Positions 41,786-51,024 are shown, numbered from the stretch's first letter. The stretch: 64,000 bases of DNA from an uncultured bacterium (GCA_902797965.1 CADBUY010000007.1:34683-98682); one strand, 5' to 3'. Made by a program: numbers and translations. Notes: a model not told the origin generated them from the sequence alone.

Positions 41786-42360
41786 AGAGGGATGTGTTCC
41801 TCTAATACACCCTAAAATAATAAGTTTTATCTTTTTATATCCACTTTCTTTGACCGCAAAGAAAGTGGAGAAAGAAACTCTCGGGGTTGTAACTCCATTC
41901 GCGAAACAATTGTACGGTTCAGCCCAATCGAGTGAACTCGGAACTTTCGGGGGAAATTCTTTATTTAATGTATTACTTTTTAACTAAAAATAATCAGCGA
42001 ATTTACAACCCGCCAGTTCCTCAGACAGCACTCTCTTTGTTGTCGCTTCACCTATATTGTTTGCTCATTACGTTGCACCCCGAACCCAAAACATTACAAA
42101 ACGAGTAATCAATGTTTGTTGATTAATTTATTGTTCTTGTATGGGTAGAAACTCCAAACTACAAATTAAACATCTCACGCCAGATATGTAATTTGCCGTT
42201 CTTGCGAAAGCTACGCAGTTAGATTTGGCTTTGCCGAATTAATCACATCAGCCGCAGGCTGATGTAGTTATTCATTAAATCACGTGTTTTCTCTTTTTTC
42301 TTTGTTTCTGTTCTTTTTTCTCTTTTGCCTCGTAATCAAAAGAGAAAAAAGAATAGAAAA
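41786..42360. other. Structured non-coding element, possibly a large RNA or mobile repeat
   Basis: This ~575-bp part of a 713-bp gene-free gap holds nested and long-range complementarities: AGAGG/CCTCT near 41786; CCACTTTCTTTG (41841-41852) with CAAAGAAAGTGG (41857-41868); GGGTTGTAA (41884-41892) plus ATTCGC (41897-41902) with GCGAAT plus TTACAACCC (41997-42011); ACATCAGCC (42245-42253) with GGCTGATGT (42257-42265); and a 17-bp stem 42311-42327 with 42337-42353. GC is higher than the flanks. No convincing gene is present. Confidence 0.6.
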
Positions 42361-42429
42361 TTTTTATTAAACACTTAATAAATAAGGTTTTACACCAAAA
42401 TATATAATTTGGTATATGTTTTATTAACA

Positions 42430-42463
42430 GAAAAAGAATATTGATTTTTCAATATTCTTTTTC
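42430..42463. terminator. Terminator after the 234-aa gene
   Basis: A perfect 15-bp stem, GAAAAAGAATATTGA (42430-42444) with TCAATATTCTTTTTC (42449-42463), has a TTTT loop and A/T tracts on both sides. It serves the minus-strand gene ending at 42490. Confidence 0.8.
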
Positions 42464-42489
42464 CTTATTAGTATTATTTTTTGTTATTT

Positions 42490-43194
42490 TTATTTATTAC
42501 AAACAGAAAAATCTTCTATAAGTATTGCATAAACAACTTCACCCTGTTTAGCTTTATAGTGGCAGCCGGGTGTTATTAAGCCAAGAGCAAGACCGACACC
42601 GCAGCCTACAGGAATACCAATGGCAAATCCAGCACCGATTTTTGCAGGTGTTGGAATGAATGCAAAACCGACTCCGGCACCTGCTCCAACTATACCCAGA
42701 GTAAGAGTGGAAGCTATAATTTTACCTGCAGTTGTCCAAGGTCCTTCTTTTAGCTTATAGTCCTTGGTAAATGGTCTTGCTTTGATGTCGATGCAAGTAT
42801 TGTCAGGCAATACAATTTGTCTGAAAATCATATTAACACGAGCATTTTTGTTAAACCATTTTGGTTTCTCTATTTGCGTAACTTCTGCTACAATTTTTGT
42901 TCCACATGGAAGAATAAGAGTGCCTTCTTCTGTATATAATGCTTCCGGAACCGTAAAATGAACTATTGCACCTGCTTCTGATTTTTTAGAAAAGAATTTT
43001 TCATCAAATTTGAACATTAGTACGTTACCCTGTTCTACTGTTTTTTTAGTTGTTTGAATTGTAACAATATTACAAGGGGCATCTTTATGCACATTTAAAT
43101 GCTCTACGCAATCGGCTGATGATGCAATCGCTGGAGTTGTGTAAATACCTATAATTGAAAGTATACATAATGAGGCAAATAATTTCTTTAACAT
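42490..43194 (-). CDS. Secreted/envelope protein with glycine-rich hydrophobic segment
   Basis: The 234-aa product has a signal peptide (1-24, ending PAIAS). A beta-rich middle domain follows, with FTVPEALYTEEGTLILPCGTKI and VNMIFRQIVLPDNTCID resembling the strand pattern of TrbI/VirB10-type or similar beta-barrel folds (a shape impression only). A Gly-rich hydrophobic hairpin (about 156-210, GIVGAGAGVGFAF...GIPVGCGVGLALGL) then precedes a short beta end. Several cysteines could form disulfides. It is monocistronic with its own terminator. Not confidently assigned. Confidence 0.75.
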   Translation of the reverse strand: MLKKLFASLCILSIIGIYTTPAIASSADCVEHLNVHKDAPCNIVTIQTTKKTVEQGNVLMFKFDEKFFSKKSEAGAIVHFTVPEALYTEEGTLILPCGTKIVAEVTQIEKPKWFNKNARVNMIFRQIVLPDNTCIDIKARPFTKDYKLKEGPWTTAGKIIASTLTLGIVGAGAGVGFAFIPTPAKIGAGFAIGIPVGCGVGLALGLITPGCHYKAKQGEVVYAILIEDFSVCNK

Positions 43195-43287
43195 AGTTTA
43201 CTCCTATTTCAAATCTATATTTGAAGTATAACTCTTTTTTTTTATTTTCTCAATAGCAAAAATTTTTTTTATGAATTTTTATTTAAT

Positions 43288-44061
43288 ATGAATATGATAA
43301 GTTTTAAAGGTAGAAATAATATATTGCAAAATGCGGATAGAATTACCAGAAAAGTTAATTCTGTCTATCCTCATATATCAGAAAGTAAGTCAAAGGATTA
43401 TATAAGTAAAGTTATTGAATTTAGTGATTTTAATTCTGATGTAAGTAAAAAAATGATGAATTTGTCATTTAGAAATGCTGTAAAACTTGATGCTTTACGT
43501 TTTCGTATGCCATCAGGAATAGAGTTATTTAAAAGTATTATTTATGCTCTAAAAGATAAACATATAGGCAATTGTTATGAATCGGCAAGACTGGCTGAAA
43601 TTATTGCAAAAATTAACGGTCAGGATAATGTGTATTCTATGAAAACTTATGTTGCCAGAAATCGTTCGGGAATGGAGATAAAGCTCGAGCATGTTGTGTC
43701 TGTTATGACAAATCAGCCGATTGAAGCAGGAAAAAAATATATTTTTAAAAATAAGGATGCAGTAATTATCGATCCTTGGTTTGGAATAACTGACTTTGCA
43801 TCAAAATATGTTGAGAGATTAAAGAATGATTTTATGCATCATTTTATGTATATGCCAAACAATAATTTAGTTTCTCGTATGATATCAAAACAGGCTAAAA
43901 CTCCACAGGAATATAATGCACTAAAAAAAGAAAAATTTTTTAATCCACCAATAAGATTTTTGCTCCATGAAGATGATGTTCTTACAAAAGAACAAGCCAA
44001 AGAACTTAGAGATGAGTACCCAGAGCTTATTTTGGATGATTTCAAGAAAATAGATTTTTAA
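43288..44061 (+). CDS. Unknown protein with a Cys-His-Asp arrangement
   Basis: The 257-aa product begins MNMISFKGRN; the FKG near the N-terminus resembles the FQG motifs of the 782-aa protein. Residues GNCYESARLAEI (Cys96), LEHVVSV (His135) and AVIIDPWFG (Asp162) have the order and spacing of papain/transglutaminase-type triads. No signal peptide or TM is visible. There is no clear ribosome site. It ends 2 nt from the convergent coiled-coil gene. A cysteine protease, acyltransferase or transglutaminase-like activity is an inference from the triad pattern only. Confidence 0.75.
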   Translation: MNMISFKGRNNILQNADRITRKVNSVYPHISESKSKDYISKVIEFSDFNSDVSKKMMNLSFRNAVKLDALRFRMPSGIELFKSIIYALKDKHIGNCYESARLAEIIAKINGQDNVYSMKTYVARNRSGMEIKLEHVVSVMTNQPIEAGKKYIFKNKDAVIIDPWFGITDFASKYVERLKNDFMHHFMYMPNNNLVSRMISKQAKTPQEYNALKKEKFFNPPIRFLLHEDDVLTKEQAKELRDEYPELILDDFKKIDF

Positions 44062-44063
44062 TA

Positions 44064-45539
44064 TTATCCGTTGAATATATTTTTAAATAGCAATCTTTTC
44101 TTTAGAACTTCCAACTTATCCAGAGAGTCGTTTATCTTTTTATTTAGTTCATTATTTTTTGTTGTAGCTTCTTTAATAAGAGGTCCTGATAAACTTGCAT
44201 TTTGATGCGCTTCTTCAAGGGCTTTATCATAAAATTTGTGCAATTTATCCCTAATATTTGATATGGAAGATTGCAGTGAGATGTACTCATTTTCAGAATT
44301 TACAGTCATATTTTCTACTATTGAATTTAGTTCCTCTTCAAATTTTACAAATTCAGATTTTATTTGTTCGTAGTAATCTACATGCTTCGTAATTGTTTCT
44401 TGATTATTTTTTTGCTTATTATTTTCTGAATTTAATTTGTTAATTTTTTCATTAAGGTTCTCAATTTTTGATATAAACTCTTTGTATTTTTTTTCTGTTT
44501 TAATGATTACATTTTTGTCGTGTATTTCTCTTAACTCAAATTTATGTTTTGCATATTCATAGAAATTTTGAGTTTTTATTTTAAGACTGTTAATAATACT
44601 TTTATATTTGCCGTAATCATTGGTATTATTAATCTCTTTTGAGATTGTATTTAATTCTTTTTCTATTCCGGTAATTTGATTTTTTAAATAAGTTTTGTGT
44701 TCTTCTTCTTTTATGTCTGTATGAACTGCTTCGTTTGCAGTTTTGTATGCACTTTTTTCAATATCATCAATATCATTTGTTTGAGTTTCAGTTATAATTC
44801 CCTTATCATCAAGCTCAATTTTATACATTTTTGCTTTTTGCGAATTTATCATTAATTTTATGTGTTCTTTGTTACTGTTTGCCGTTTTGTCCTTACAAAA
44901 TTCCGAAACTGTCGTACAGAACTTTTCTTTTTCTATTAACTCAAATATTGCTGCGTAGTATTTATAAACATTTTCCGTTACATTTTCAAGAGTTTCTGAC
45001 ATTTTATTTACTGCAAACTTCGCAAAGTTATACGCATTATCTCCGTCAAAAGAAGTGTATGCCTTATATATTTCATCAGGTAATACAAGGTGTCCTTTTG
45101 AATTTCTGATTATATTAAATACAGTCATCAATATTTTGTTAGAACCGCTTTGTTGTATAGAATCCTTGCAAATTATTTCCTTATCGTTGATTTGAACTTC
45201 TTCTTTTATAATTTTGCCGGAATTGACCAACTCTTTTATATTGTCCAAGCTGTTAATATTATATGTGTATTCTGTTAATCGGCAACAGTTTTTAACACCA
45301 CCATTTTCTTCTATATAATTGTACAGACTAATAAAAAAGTTTAGGCTTTCTGAATTAGTTCTGTCCGTGTGTAGTTGCCAAATATATGTTCTATCTGCAA
45401 TTCCATTAATTAGCTTCAATGATATGTCTGCGGTATCATTATTTTTTGATAATTCAAACTTGTAAAACATCTCATATATAAAGTCATGCAATACAAGTTT
45501 ATTGTCTTTGTTTCTGTATATATAGTATTTGTTTATCAT
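44064..45539 (-). CDS. 491-aa coiled-coil protein, unknown
   Basis: The N-terminal ~250 residues are mixed alpha/beta, with MINKYYIYRNKDNKLVLHD at the start and repeated short YxxxI patterns. Residues about 290-470 are long Lys/Glu/Asn-rich coiled coils. There is no signal peptide or TM. The start codon follows an AT-rich region with no obvious ribosome site. It stands alone between a convergent gene and rpoD. The family is not recognised. Confidence 0.7.
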   Translation of the reverse strand: MINKYYIYRNKDNKLVLHDFIYEMFYKFELSKNNDTADISLKLINGIADRTYIWQLHTDRTNSESLNFFISLYNYIEENGGVKNCCRLTEYTYNINSLDNIKELVNSGKIIKEEVQINDKEIICKDSIQQSGSNKILMTVFNIIRNSKGHLVLPDEIYKAYTSFDGDNAYNFAKFAVNKMSETLENVTENVYKYYAAIFELIEKEKFCTTVSEFCKDKTANSNKEHIKLMINSQKAKMYKIELDDKGIITETQTNDIDDIEKSAYKTANEAVHTDIKEEEHKTYLKNQITGIEKELNTISKEINNTNDYGKYKSIINSLKIKTQNFYEYAKHKFELREIHDKNVIIKTEKKYKEFISKIENLNEKINKLNSENNKQKNNQETITKHVDYYEQIKSEFVKFEEELNSIVENMTVNSENEYISLQSSISNIRDKLHKFYDKALEEAHQNASLSGPLIKEATTKNNELNKKINDSLDKLEVLKKRLLFKNIFNG

Positions 45540-45677
45540 AAAAAATTATCTTTATATGTTTCATACTTAATTTTACTATAATTATAGAAAAAAAAATAGT
45601 AGTTAACTATGCATTAAAAAGCAAAAGCCTGATTTTAATTTGTTTTATTAGAGATTACAGGTTAAAATTAGCAAAAC

Positions 45678-45711
45678 AAAAAACGATTTGAAATTTTCAA
45701 ATCGTTTTTTT
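45678..45711 (-). terminator. Terminator of the dnaG-rpoD operon
   Basis: ACGATTTGAAA (45683-45693) pairs with TTTCAAATCGT (45695-45705), flanked by A and T runs, 8 nt from the rpoD stop on the minus strand. Confidence 0.85.
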
Positions 45712-45718
45712 GTTAATA

Positions 45719-46816
45719 TTAACTTTCAACATATTCTTTCAAACGTTTACTTCTGTTAGGATGTCTTAATTTTCTGAGAGCCTTAGCTTCAATTTGTCTG
45801 ATACGTTCACGAGTAACGCCGAATAATTGTCCAACTTCTTCCAGTGTTCTTTGACGACCGTCATCCATACCAAAACGTAATCTCAAAACATCTCTTTCGC
45901 GAGGAGATAATGTGCATAAAACTTCTGCCAAATCTTCTCTCAAAAGTTCTGAAGCAACAGTCTTAATCGGAGCATCAGCTTCCTTATCTTCGATAAAATC
46001 GCCTAATCTTGAGTCTTCTTCTTTTCCGATAGGTGTTTCAAGAGATAAAGGTTCTTGAGCAATTTTAACGATTTCTCTCAGTTTAGAGATAGAAACATTC
46101 ATTTCAACTGCCAGTTCTTCTTCGGTCGGTTTTCTTGAAAGTTCTTGAGCAAGTCTTCTTGTAACCTTTTTAAGTTTATTGATTGTTTCAACCATGTGAA
46201 CAGGTATACGAATTGTTCTTGCCTGATCTGCAATGGCTCTTGTAATAGCTTGTCTAATCCACCAAGTTGCATAAGTAGAGAATTTGAATCCTCTTTCATG
46301 GTCAAATTTTTCAGCGGCACGAATTAATCCTAAGTTGCCTTCCTGAATTAGGTCTAAGAATAACATACCTCTTCCGACATATTTTTTTGCAATACTTACA
46401 ACAAGTCTTAAGTTTGCTTGTACCAGTTTTCTCTTTGCTATTGCTGCTGCTTTTGTTTCGCCTTCAACAATTTTCTTTGCTAGTTCAATTTCTTCGCTGG
46501 TTGATAATAATTTAATTCTGCCTATTTCTCTTAAATAAAGTCTGACAGGATCTTCAACAGCACCTGTTTTTTGGGTTTCATTTTCTACTGATTCTCTTGA
46601 AGAATCTGTATCCATCATATAAAAGTCTTCGCTTTTTACTCCGCTTAGTTTTGAAGTACTGATAATATCCTCGATATTATCGGTTCCCAAGTCAGTTTCA
46701 ATGTAGTCATCTGTGTCATCAATATCTACATCTTTATCTGAATCAAAATCAAGCATATCAAGATTTTCATCTTCTACACTAATTACTGATGAATGAGAAT
46801 TTCTTTTTTGGGTCAT
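45719..46816 (-). CDS. rpoD: Primary sigma factor RpoD (sigma-70)
   Basis: The 365-aa protein has an acidic N-terminus without a full region 1.1. Region 1.2 ([25 protein letters not shown]), region 2 with the -10 recognition part ([19 protein letters not shown]), region 3 and region 4 ([41 protein letters not shown] split across the end) are all present. The gene starts 3 nt after dnaG. It reads the TATAAT-type promoters listed here. Confidence 0.96.
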   Translation of the reverse strand: MTQKRNSHSSVISVEDENLDMLDFDSDKDVDIDDTDDYIETDLGTDNIEDIISTSKLSGVKSEDFYMMDTDSSRESVENETQKTGAVEDPVRLYLREIGRIKLLSTSEEIELAKKIVEGETKAAAIAKRKLVQANLRLVVSIAKKYVGRGMLFLDLIQEGNLGLIRAAEKFDHERGFKFSTYATWWIRQAITRAIADQARTIRIPVHMVETINKLKKVTRRLAQELSRKPTEEELAVEMNVSISKLREIVKIAQEPLSLETPIGKEEDSRLGDFIEDKEADAPIKTVASELLREDLAEVLCTLSPRERDVLRLRFGMDDGRQRTLEEVGQLFGVTRERIRQIEAKALRKLRHPNRSKRLKEYVES

Positions 46817-46819
46817 TAT

Positions 46820-48703
46820 TTAATCTCCAGTCCTTAATTTTAATTTATTTCTAAGCTGCATTTGTATCTGTAAGGCTTCTATATCATTATCATTTACCTG
46901 CTTATACTTTTCGCGTATTTTTTTTGCTTCAGTTTCACGGTAACATCTTTCTAACCTTGATACATTTTCTTTAACAGCTTGTTCAAATTCTTCCGCACTT
47001 AAACCGCTAAACGCTTCGGAGTATCCGATTAAATCCGTCAGGATTTGAGTCAAGCTATCATCCTCAATGAATTTTGTGTATAATTCTTTTGTCAATTCCC
47101 TAACATTATTTATTGTACACGATATTTTGTCAATTGTATTTTTTACAATTATTAACTTTTCATCTCGAATGATATTTTCAGGTAACAACTCGTTAATTCT
47201 CATATAATTTAACGGGCTGTCAGTTGTAAGAAAAACGCTCAATAAATTTTTTTGCGCTTTAACTTCAAATTGTGAAGAATTTGTTACATTTCTGCTGCTA
47301 TCTTGAACTCTAAATCTGTAATCATTGTCAACATTGGCTTTTGCAAGTTCTTTCAAAAGAGCTTTTTCATCAACATCAAGAATTCCTGAAACCATTTTTA
47401 CATATTCGGACTGTATAATTTTGTTATTTACGTCTTTTAATATTTCTATAATTTGCGTTACAAGTTCTGCTTTTTCTTGCGGTGTTTTAGCTTCTGAACG
47501 ATTTTTGAGAGTATTGTTTAAAAGAAAATCAATTAATAGTGGAGCGTTTTTTGCATATTCTAAATATGCTTCTCCACCCATGTTTCTTATAAATTCGTCA
47601 GGGTCTTTGCCCTGAGGAGGTGAAACTACTCTGATTTCGCAAGCATATTTATCATCAGAAATTGATGATATGTGGCTTTCATCAAATTGTTTAACGTTAC
47701 CTATTGCAGAAAGTGTTTCTTTTATAACAGCACTTCCTCTTTTTGTAGCATTAACACCTGCTTTATCCGTATCAAAAGACAAGAAAATTCTTCTGGATTT
47801 TGTATATCTTGATATAAGTTTTACATGTTCAGGAGTTAGTGCTGTTCCGCATGAACCAACTGCATTTTTAACGCCATGCGCCTGAGCGGATATAACGTCA
47901 AAATATCCTTCCATTATGATTACTCCGTCTTGCTCTTTTATAGCCTCAAGTGCGGTATCAATGCCGAACAGAATTCGACTTTTGTTGTATATTAATGATT
48001 CTGAAGAATTTAAGTATTTTGCTGCTTCTCCATCTTTTACGGCACGAGCACCGAAAGCAACAGTTTCTCCGTTTTCATTACGAATAGGGATTATGACTCT
48101 ATTTCTGAAACGGTCTATGTATCCATTACCATTATTTGATTTGAGAATGAGACCGGCTTTTTCTAAAATCTCGTCAGAGAAATCTTTTTTTAATACTTTA
48201 TATAAAGTATCATATTTATTAGGTGCAAATCCCAGATTATATGTATTGATAATTTCTTCTGAGATATCGCGTTTTGAAAGCAGATTCATGCCAACTTTTG
48301 CATCAGAAGTAAATAAATATTCATGGTAAAAATCAGCAGCCATTTTGCATGCTTTAAGCATGTCCTTTTTTATGTTTTTATTTTCATTGTTTGAATTATA
48401 TTTTTTAGGTAATTCAAAACCAAATTTGTCAGCGAGTTCAAAAATTACATCTTTGTATTCTCTGTTTTGAATTTTTACTAAGAAATTAAGCGCATCACCG
48501 CCCGCGCCGCATGAAAAACACTTGTAAATTCCTTTAGACGGACTTACTGACATGGATGGTTTTTTGTCATTATGAAAAGGACATAATCCCCAATAGTTTG
48601 CACCGCTCTTTTTTAGTGCAACGAACTGTGATACTACATCAACTATATCAAGCCTGTCTTTTATAAGAGAAATTAATTCTTCAAACGAGCTTACTTGTAC
48701 CAT
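46820..48703 (-). CDS. dnaG: DNA primase
   Basis: The 627-aa protein makes RNA primers at the replication fork. The CHC2 zinc-binding domain (CPFHNDKKPS...YKCFSCGAGG, residues about 41-72), the RNA polymerase domain, and the TOPRIM core (IIMEGYFDVISAQAHG and SFDTDKAG) are intact. The C-terminal DnaB-interaction domain is present but shorter and divergent. It is followed after 3 nt by rpoD, the classical macromolecular-synthesis operon minus rpsU. The start codon has no ribosome site, and a 12-bp palindrome lies just upstream. Confidence 0.96.
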   Translation of the reverse strand: MVQVSSFEELISLIKDRLDIVDVVSQFVALKKSGANYWGLCPFHNDKKPSMSVSPSKGIYKCFSCGAGGDALNFLVKIQNREYKDVIFELADKFGFELPKKYNSNNENKNIKKDMLKACKMAADFYHEYLFTSDAKVGMNLLSKRDISEEIINTYNLGFAPNKYDTLYKVLKKDFSDEILEKAGLILKSNNGNGYIDRFRNRVIIPIRNENGETVAFGARAVKDGEAAKYLNSSESLIYNKSRILFGIDTALEAIKEQDGVIIMEGYFDVISAQAHGVKNAVGSCGTALTPEHVKLISRYTKSRRIFLSFDTDKAGVNATKRGSAVIKETLSAIGNVKQFDESHISSISDDKYACEIRVVSPPQGKDPDEFIRNMGGEAYLEYAKNAPLLIDFLLNNTLKNRSEAKTPQEKAELVTQIIEILKDVNNKIIQSEYVKMVSGILDVDEKALLKELAKANVDNDYRFRVQDSSRNVTNSSQFEVKAQKNLLSVFLTTDSPLNYMRINELLPENIIRDEKLIIVKNTIDKISCTINNVRELTKELYTKFIEDDSLTQILTDLIGYSEAFSGLSAEEFEQAVKENVSRLERCYRETEAKKIREKYKQVNDNDIEALQIQMQLRNKLKLRTGD

Positions 48704-48707
48704 AATG

Positions 48708-48719
48708 TGATAATTATCA
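48708..48719. promoter_or_regulatory. 12-bp palindrome at the dnaG start
   Basis: TGATAATTATCA lies 5-16 bp before the dnaG ATG and includes a GATAAT that could act as a -10 box, leaving almost no leader. Confidence 0.4.
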
Positions 48720-48822
48720 TCCCCGAGGTTGTTTAACTAGAAAAACTAATATGATTTTATAACGCACGAAATCTTTTGTCAAAATATGATATAATACATC
48801 ATAAAAAGAAAGAGAGGTTATT

Positions 48823-49167
48823 ATGCCATATATTCAAGCAAGATTAAGTTTAAATTTAGACAAAACTCAAAAAGCAGATTTACAAGCAAAAATAACGGAT
48901 GTTGTTTCAGAAGTTTTTTCAAAGCCTAAAAATTATATAATGTCAGAAGTACAAGACGGATGCTCTTTGTATATGGCATCAAAAGAGGTTGATAGTGGAG
49001 CTTATATTTCAATTAGTTTATTAGGTCCTGCTCCAAAAGACAGATGTAATACAGTAACACAAAGAGTTTGTGATATTTTAAGTTCAGATTATGGTATAAG
49101 CGGTTCTAATGTTTATATAACATATCATCCTACAGAACTATGGGGATGGAATGGAATGATGTTTTAA
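48823..49167 (+). CDS. MIF-like tautomerase
   Basis: The 114-aa protein belongs to the macrophage migration inhibitory factor/tautomerase superfamily. After Met removal, Pro2 would be the catalytic N-terminal proline (MPYIQARL). The pattern KPKNYIMSEVQ...M...GAYISISLLGPAP and the C-terminal GWNGMMF match the MIF subfamily. The family has phenylpyruvate/dopachrome tautomerase activity; its physiological role in bacteria is unclear. GAGAGG is the ribosome site, behind a TATAAT box (about 48789). Monocistronic with its own terminator. Confidence 0.9.
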   Translation: MPYIQARLSLNLDKTQKADLQAKITDVVSEVFSKPKNYIMSEVQDGCSLYMASKEVDSGAYISISLLGPAPKDRCNTVTQRVCDILSSDYGISGSNVYITYHPTELWGWNGMMF

Positions 49168-49194
49168 AATTCAAAGTAAATAAATAAATTAAAG

Positions 49195-49224
49195 CGTACG
49201 GATATTATTTCCGTACGTTTTTTT
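49195..49224 (+). terminator. Terminator of the MIF-like gene
   Basis: CGTACGGA (49195-49202) pairs with TCCGTACG (49210-49217), followed by seven Ts. Confidence 0.88.
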
Positions 49225-49251
49225 ATGTAAATTTTTATAAAATACGCACTC

Positions 49252-49286
49252 CAAGTCATTGACTTGTGGTCATTGAAATGTATAAT
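49252..49286 (+). promoter_or_regulatory. Promoter and likely operator of the TetR cassette
   Basis: TTGACT (49259-49264), a 16-bp spacer and TATAAT (49281-49286) form the promoter. The perfect 7-1-7 palindrome CAAGTCA-T-TGACTTG (49252-49266) overlaps the -35 box and is a natural TetR-type operator for autoregulation. Confidence 0.65.
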
Positions 49287-49304
49287 ATATTTGTGAGGTA
49301 TTTT

Positions 49305-49907
49305 ATGACAAAAAGACAGGAAAATGCACTTAAAACCCGTCAAAAACTGATAGATGTTACTGAAAATTTGTTAAAAATAAATGGGTTTAATGCTTTGTGT
49401 GTAGAGGATATTACAAAAAGTGCAGGAGTCGCAAAAGGGACTTTTTATGTTTATTTTAAGCATAAAGAGGATATTGTTGCTGAAATTTGCAGAGGGTATT
49501 TTAAGCAGATTGAAGATCAAATTAATGATATGGAATCAGCTGATTTGATTGAAAAATTATCTTTATATTTTGACAGCTTTATGGATGCGGTTATGCTGTA
49601 TGGTATAAATATATGCAGGGAATGGATTAGGGGTGCGATTGACCCTAAAACGGCTCCAGATGTTACTGATATGACTAAGTGGCAGTATGACGTAGATATG
49701 CTTAAAAATATTTTAAATAATGCTGTAAAAAATAGAGAATTAAAGGAAGATACCCCAATAGAACTTATTACACACCTTTTTATATCTGAGTTGTATGGAA
49801 TGATGACATGCTGGTGTATGTCAGACGGAGTATTTGAACCAAAAGATTGGACAAGAAAGTTTTCTGAGTTTCAGTTAAGAAAAATTTTGGATAAGTATTT
49901 AATATAG
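49305..49907 (+). CDS. TetR-family transcriptional regulator
   Basis: The ATG at 49305 (200 aa) is chosen over an in-frame start at 49266 because the earlier one overlaps the promoter; GAGGT is the ribosome site. The N-terminal helix-turn-helix (RQKLIDVTENLLKINGFNAL...ITKSAGVAKGTFYVYFKHKEDIV) is the typical TetR_N domain; the C-terminal ~130 residues form the ligand-binding/dimer domain. It heads a plus-strand operon with aldo/keto reductase, flavin reductase, acetyltransferase and CMD-cupin genes, which it probably controls together with itself. Confidence 0.92.
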   Translation: MTKRQENALKTRQKLIDVTENLLKINGFNALCVEDITKSAGVAKGTFYVYFKHKEDIVAEICRGYFKQIEDQINDMESADLIEKLSLYFDSFMDAVMLYGINICREWIRGAIDPKTAPDVTDMTKWQYDVDMLKNILNNAVKNRELKEDTPIELITHLFISELYGMMTCWCMSDGVFEPKDWTRKFSEFQLRKILDKYLI

Positions 49908-49917
49908 GAGACAGATT

Positions 49918-50907
49918 ATGCAATATGTAAAACTTGGTAATACAGGTGTTGATGTTTCAAGAATTTGTTTAGGCTGTATGAGCTTTGGTAAACCCGGAAA
50001 AGAAAACGGGGTTTTTCCTTGGGCAAAGGATTACGAGGATGCAAAGCCAATATTTAAAAGAGCGGTTGACTTAGGTATAAATTATTTTGATACGGCAAAT
50101 GTTTATCAGCTTGGAACAAGTGAAGAAATCACAGGTCGATTGATTAAAGAATTTGGACTTGATAGAGATGAAATAGTAGTTGCGACAAAAGTAAATTTTG
50201 CGATGAGAGAAGGACGTCCTAACGGTGCAGGTTTATCAAGAAAAAATATTATGACAGAGATTGATCATTCTTTAAAAAGACTTGGTTTAGATTATGTTGA
50301 CTTGTATCAAATCCACAGATTAGATCACGAAACTCCTATGGAAGAGATTATGGAAGCTCTTCATGATGTTGTAAAATCGGGTAAAGCAAGATATATAGGT
50401 GCTTCTGTTATGTGGGCGTGGGAATTTGAAAGATTAAATCAGATAGCAGAAAGAAACGGTTGGACAAAATTTGTATCTATGCAAAACCAATATAACTTAA
50501 TATATCGTGAAGAAGAACGAGAGATGATGCCGTTGTGTATGGACAGAAAAATTGCTGTTGTACCTTGGTCGCCATTAGCAGGCGGCAGATGTGCCCATCC
50601 TTGGGGAACTATTACTAACAGAAATCGTATTGACGAAGTTTCTCCGATGGTATGGCCTACAGAAGAACAAGATAAGGTTGTAGTTGATAATTTAGAAAAA
50701 ATATCAAAAGAGCTTGGGTATTCAATGGCGCAAGTTTCACTGTCTTGGATGTTATCAAAGCCTTATATAACATCTCCAATCGTAGGATTTACTGATGTTA
50801 AACACGTTGATGAAGCTGTTAGTGCACTTGATATTAAATTGAGTGATGATGTGATTAAACGTCTGGAAGCGCCTTATGTTCCGCATATTAAGACAGGCGC
50901 GTTTTAG
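49918..50907 (+). CDS. Aldo/keto reductase
   Basis: The 329-aa TIM-barrel oxidoreductase uses NADPH to reduce aldehydes or ketones. The catalytic Asp-Tyr-Lys-His set is visible as FDTANVYQLG, ATKVNF and QIHRLDH. Cofactor loops SPLAGGR and GFTDVKHVDEAV are present. It resembles the YajO/Gcy-type bacterial AKRs. It starts 10 nt after tetR behind a GGAGA ribosome site. Substrate unknown. Confidence 0.92.
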   Translation: MQYVKLGNTGVDVSRICLGCMSFGKPGKENGVFPWAKDYEDAKPIFKRAVDLGINYFDTANVYQLGTSEEITGRLIKEFGLDRDEIVVATKVNFAMREGRPNGAGLSRKNIMTEIDHSLKRLGLDYVDLYQIHRLDHETPMEEIMEALHDVVKSGKARYIGASVMWAWEFERLNQIAERNGWTKFVSMQNQYNLIYREEEREMMPLCMDRKIAVVPWSPLAGGRCAHPWGTITNRNRIDEVSPMVWPTEEQDKVVVDNLEKISKELGYSMAQVSLSWMLSKPYITSPIVGFTDVKHVDEAVSALDIKLSDDVIKRLEAPYVPHIKTGAF

Positions 50908-50919
50908 GGGTAATTATAT

Positions 50920-50942
50920 TGGTGGAGTAAGCTCCACCCTAC
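50920..50942 (-). repeat. Short palindromic repeat, copy 1 (GTAGGGTGGA type)
   Basis: On the minus strand GTAGGGTGGAG...CTCCACCA with a 7-bp stem (50921-50927 with 50932-50938). Same family as the units at 50985 and 54405. Confidence 0.6.
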
Positions 50943-50984
50943 TCTGCGGTTTCACAACTTGGATAAATATTTAAAGATAATAAA

Positions 50985-51010
50985 TGTAGGTTGGGGTTTC
51001 CACCCCAACA
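50985..51010 (+). repeat. Short palindromic repeat, copy 2 (GTAGGTTGGGG type)
   Basis: TGTAGGTTGGGG followed by CCCCAACA; the 8-bp stem GTTGGGGT/ACCCCAAC covers 50990-50997 and 51002-51009. Similar GTAGGTTGGG...CCCAACA units are known as abundant intergenic repeats in cyanobacteria. Confidence 0.65.
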
Positions 51011-51024
51011 AAAAAGGAGATAAA

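Noticed and set aside
41706..41987. 93-aa plus-strand ORF overlapping the end of the sugar transferase gene
   Set aside because: It overlaps a real gene for 71 bases, lacks a ribosome site, and the rest is translation of the structured non-coding element with its hairpins.
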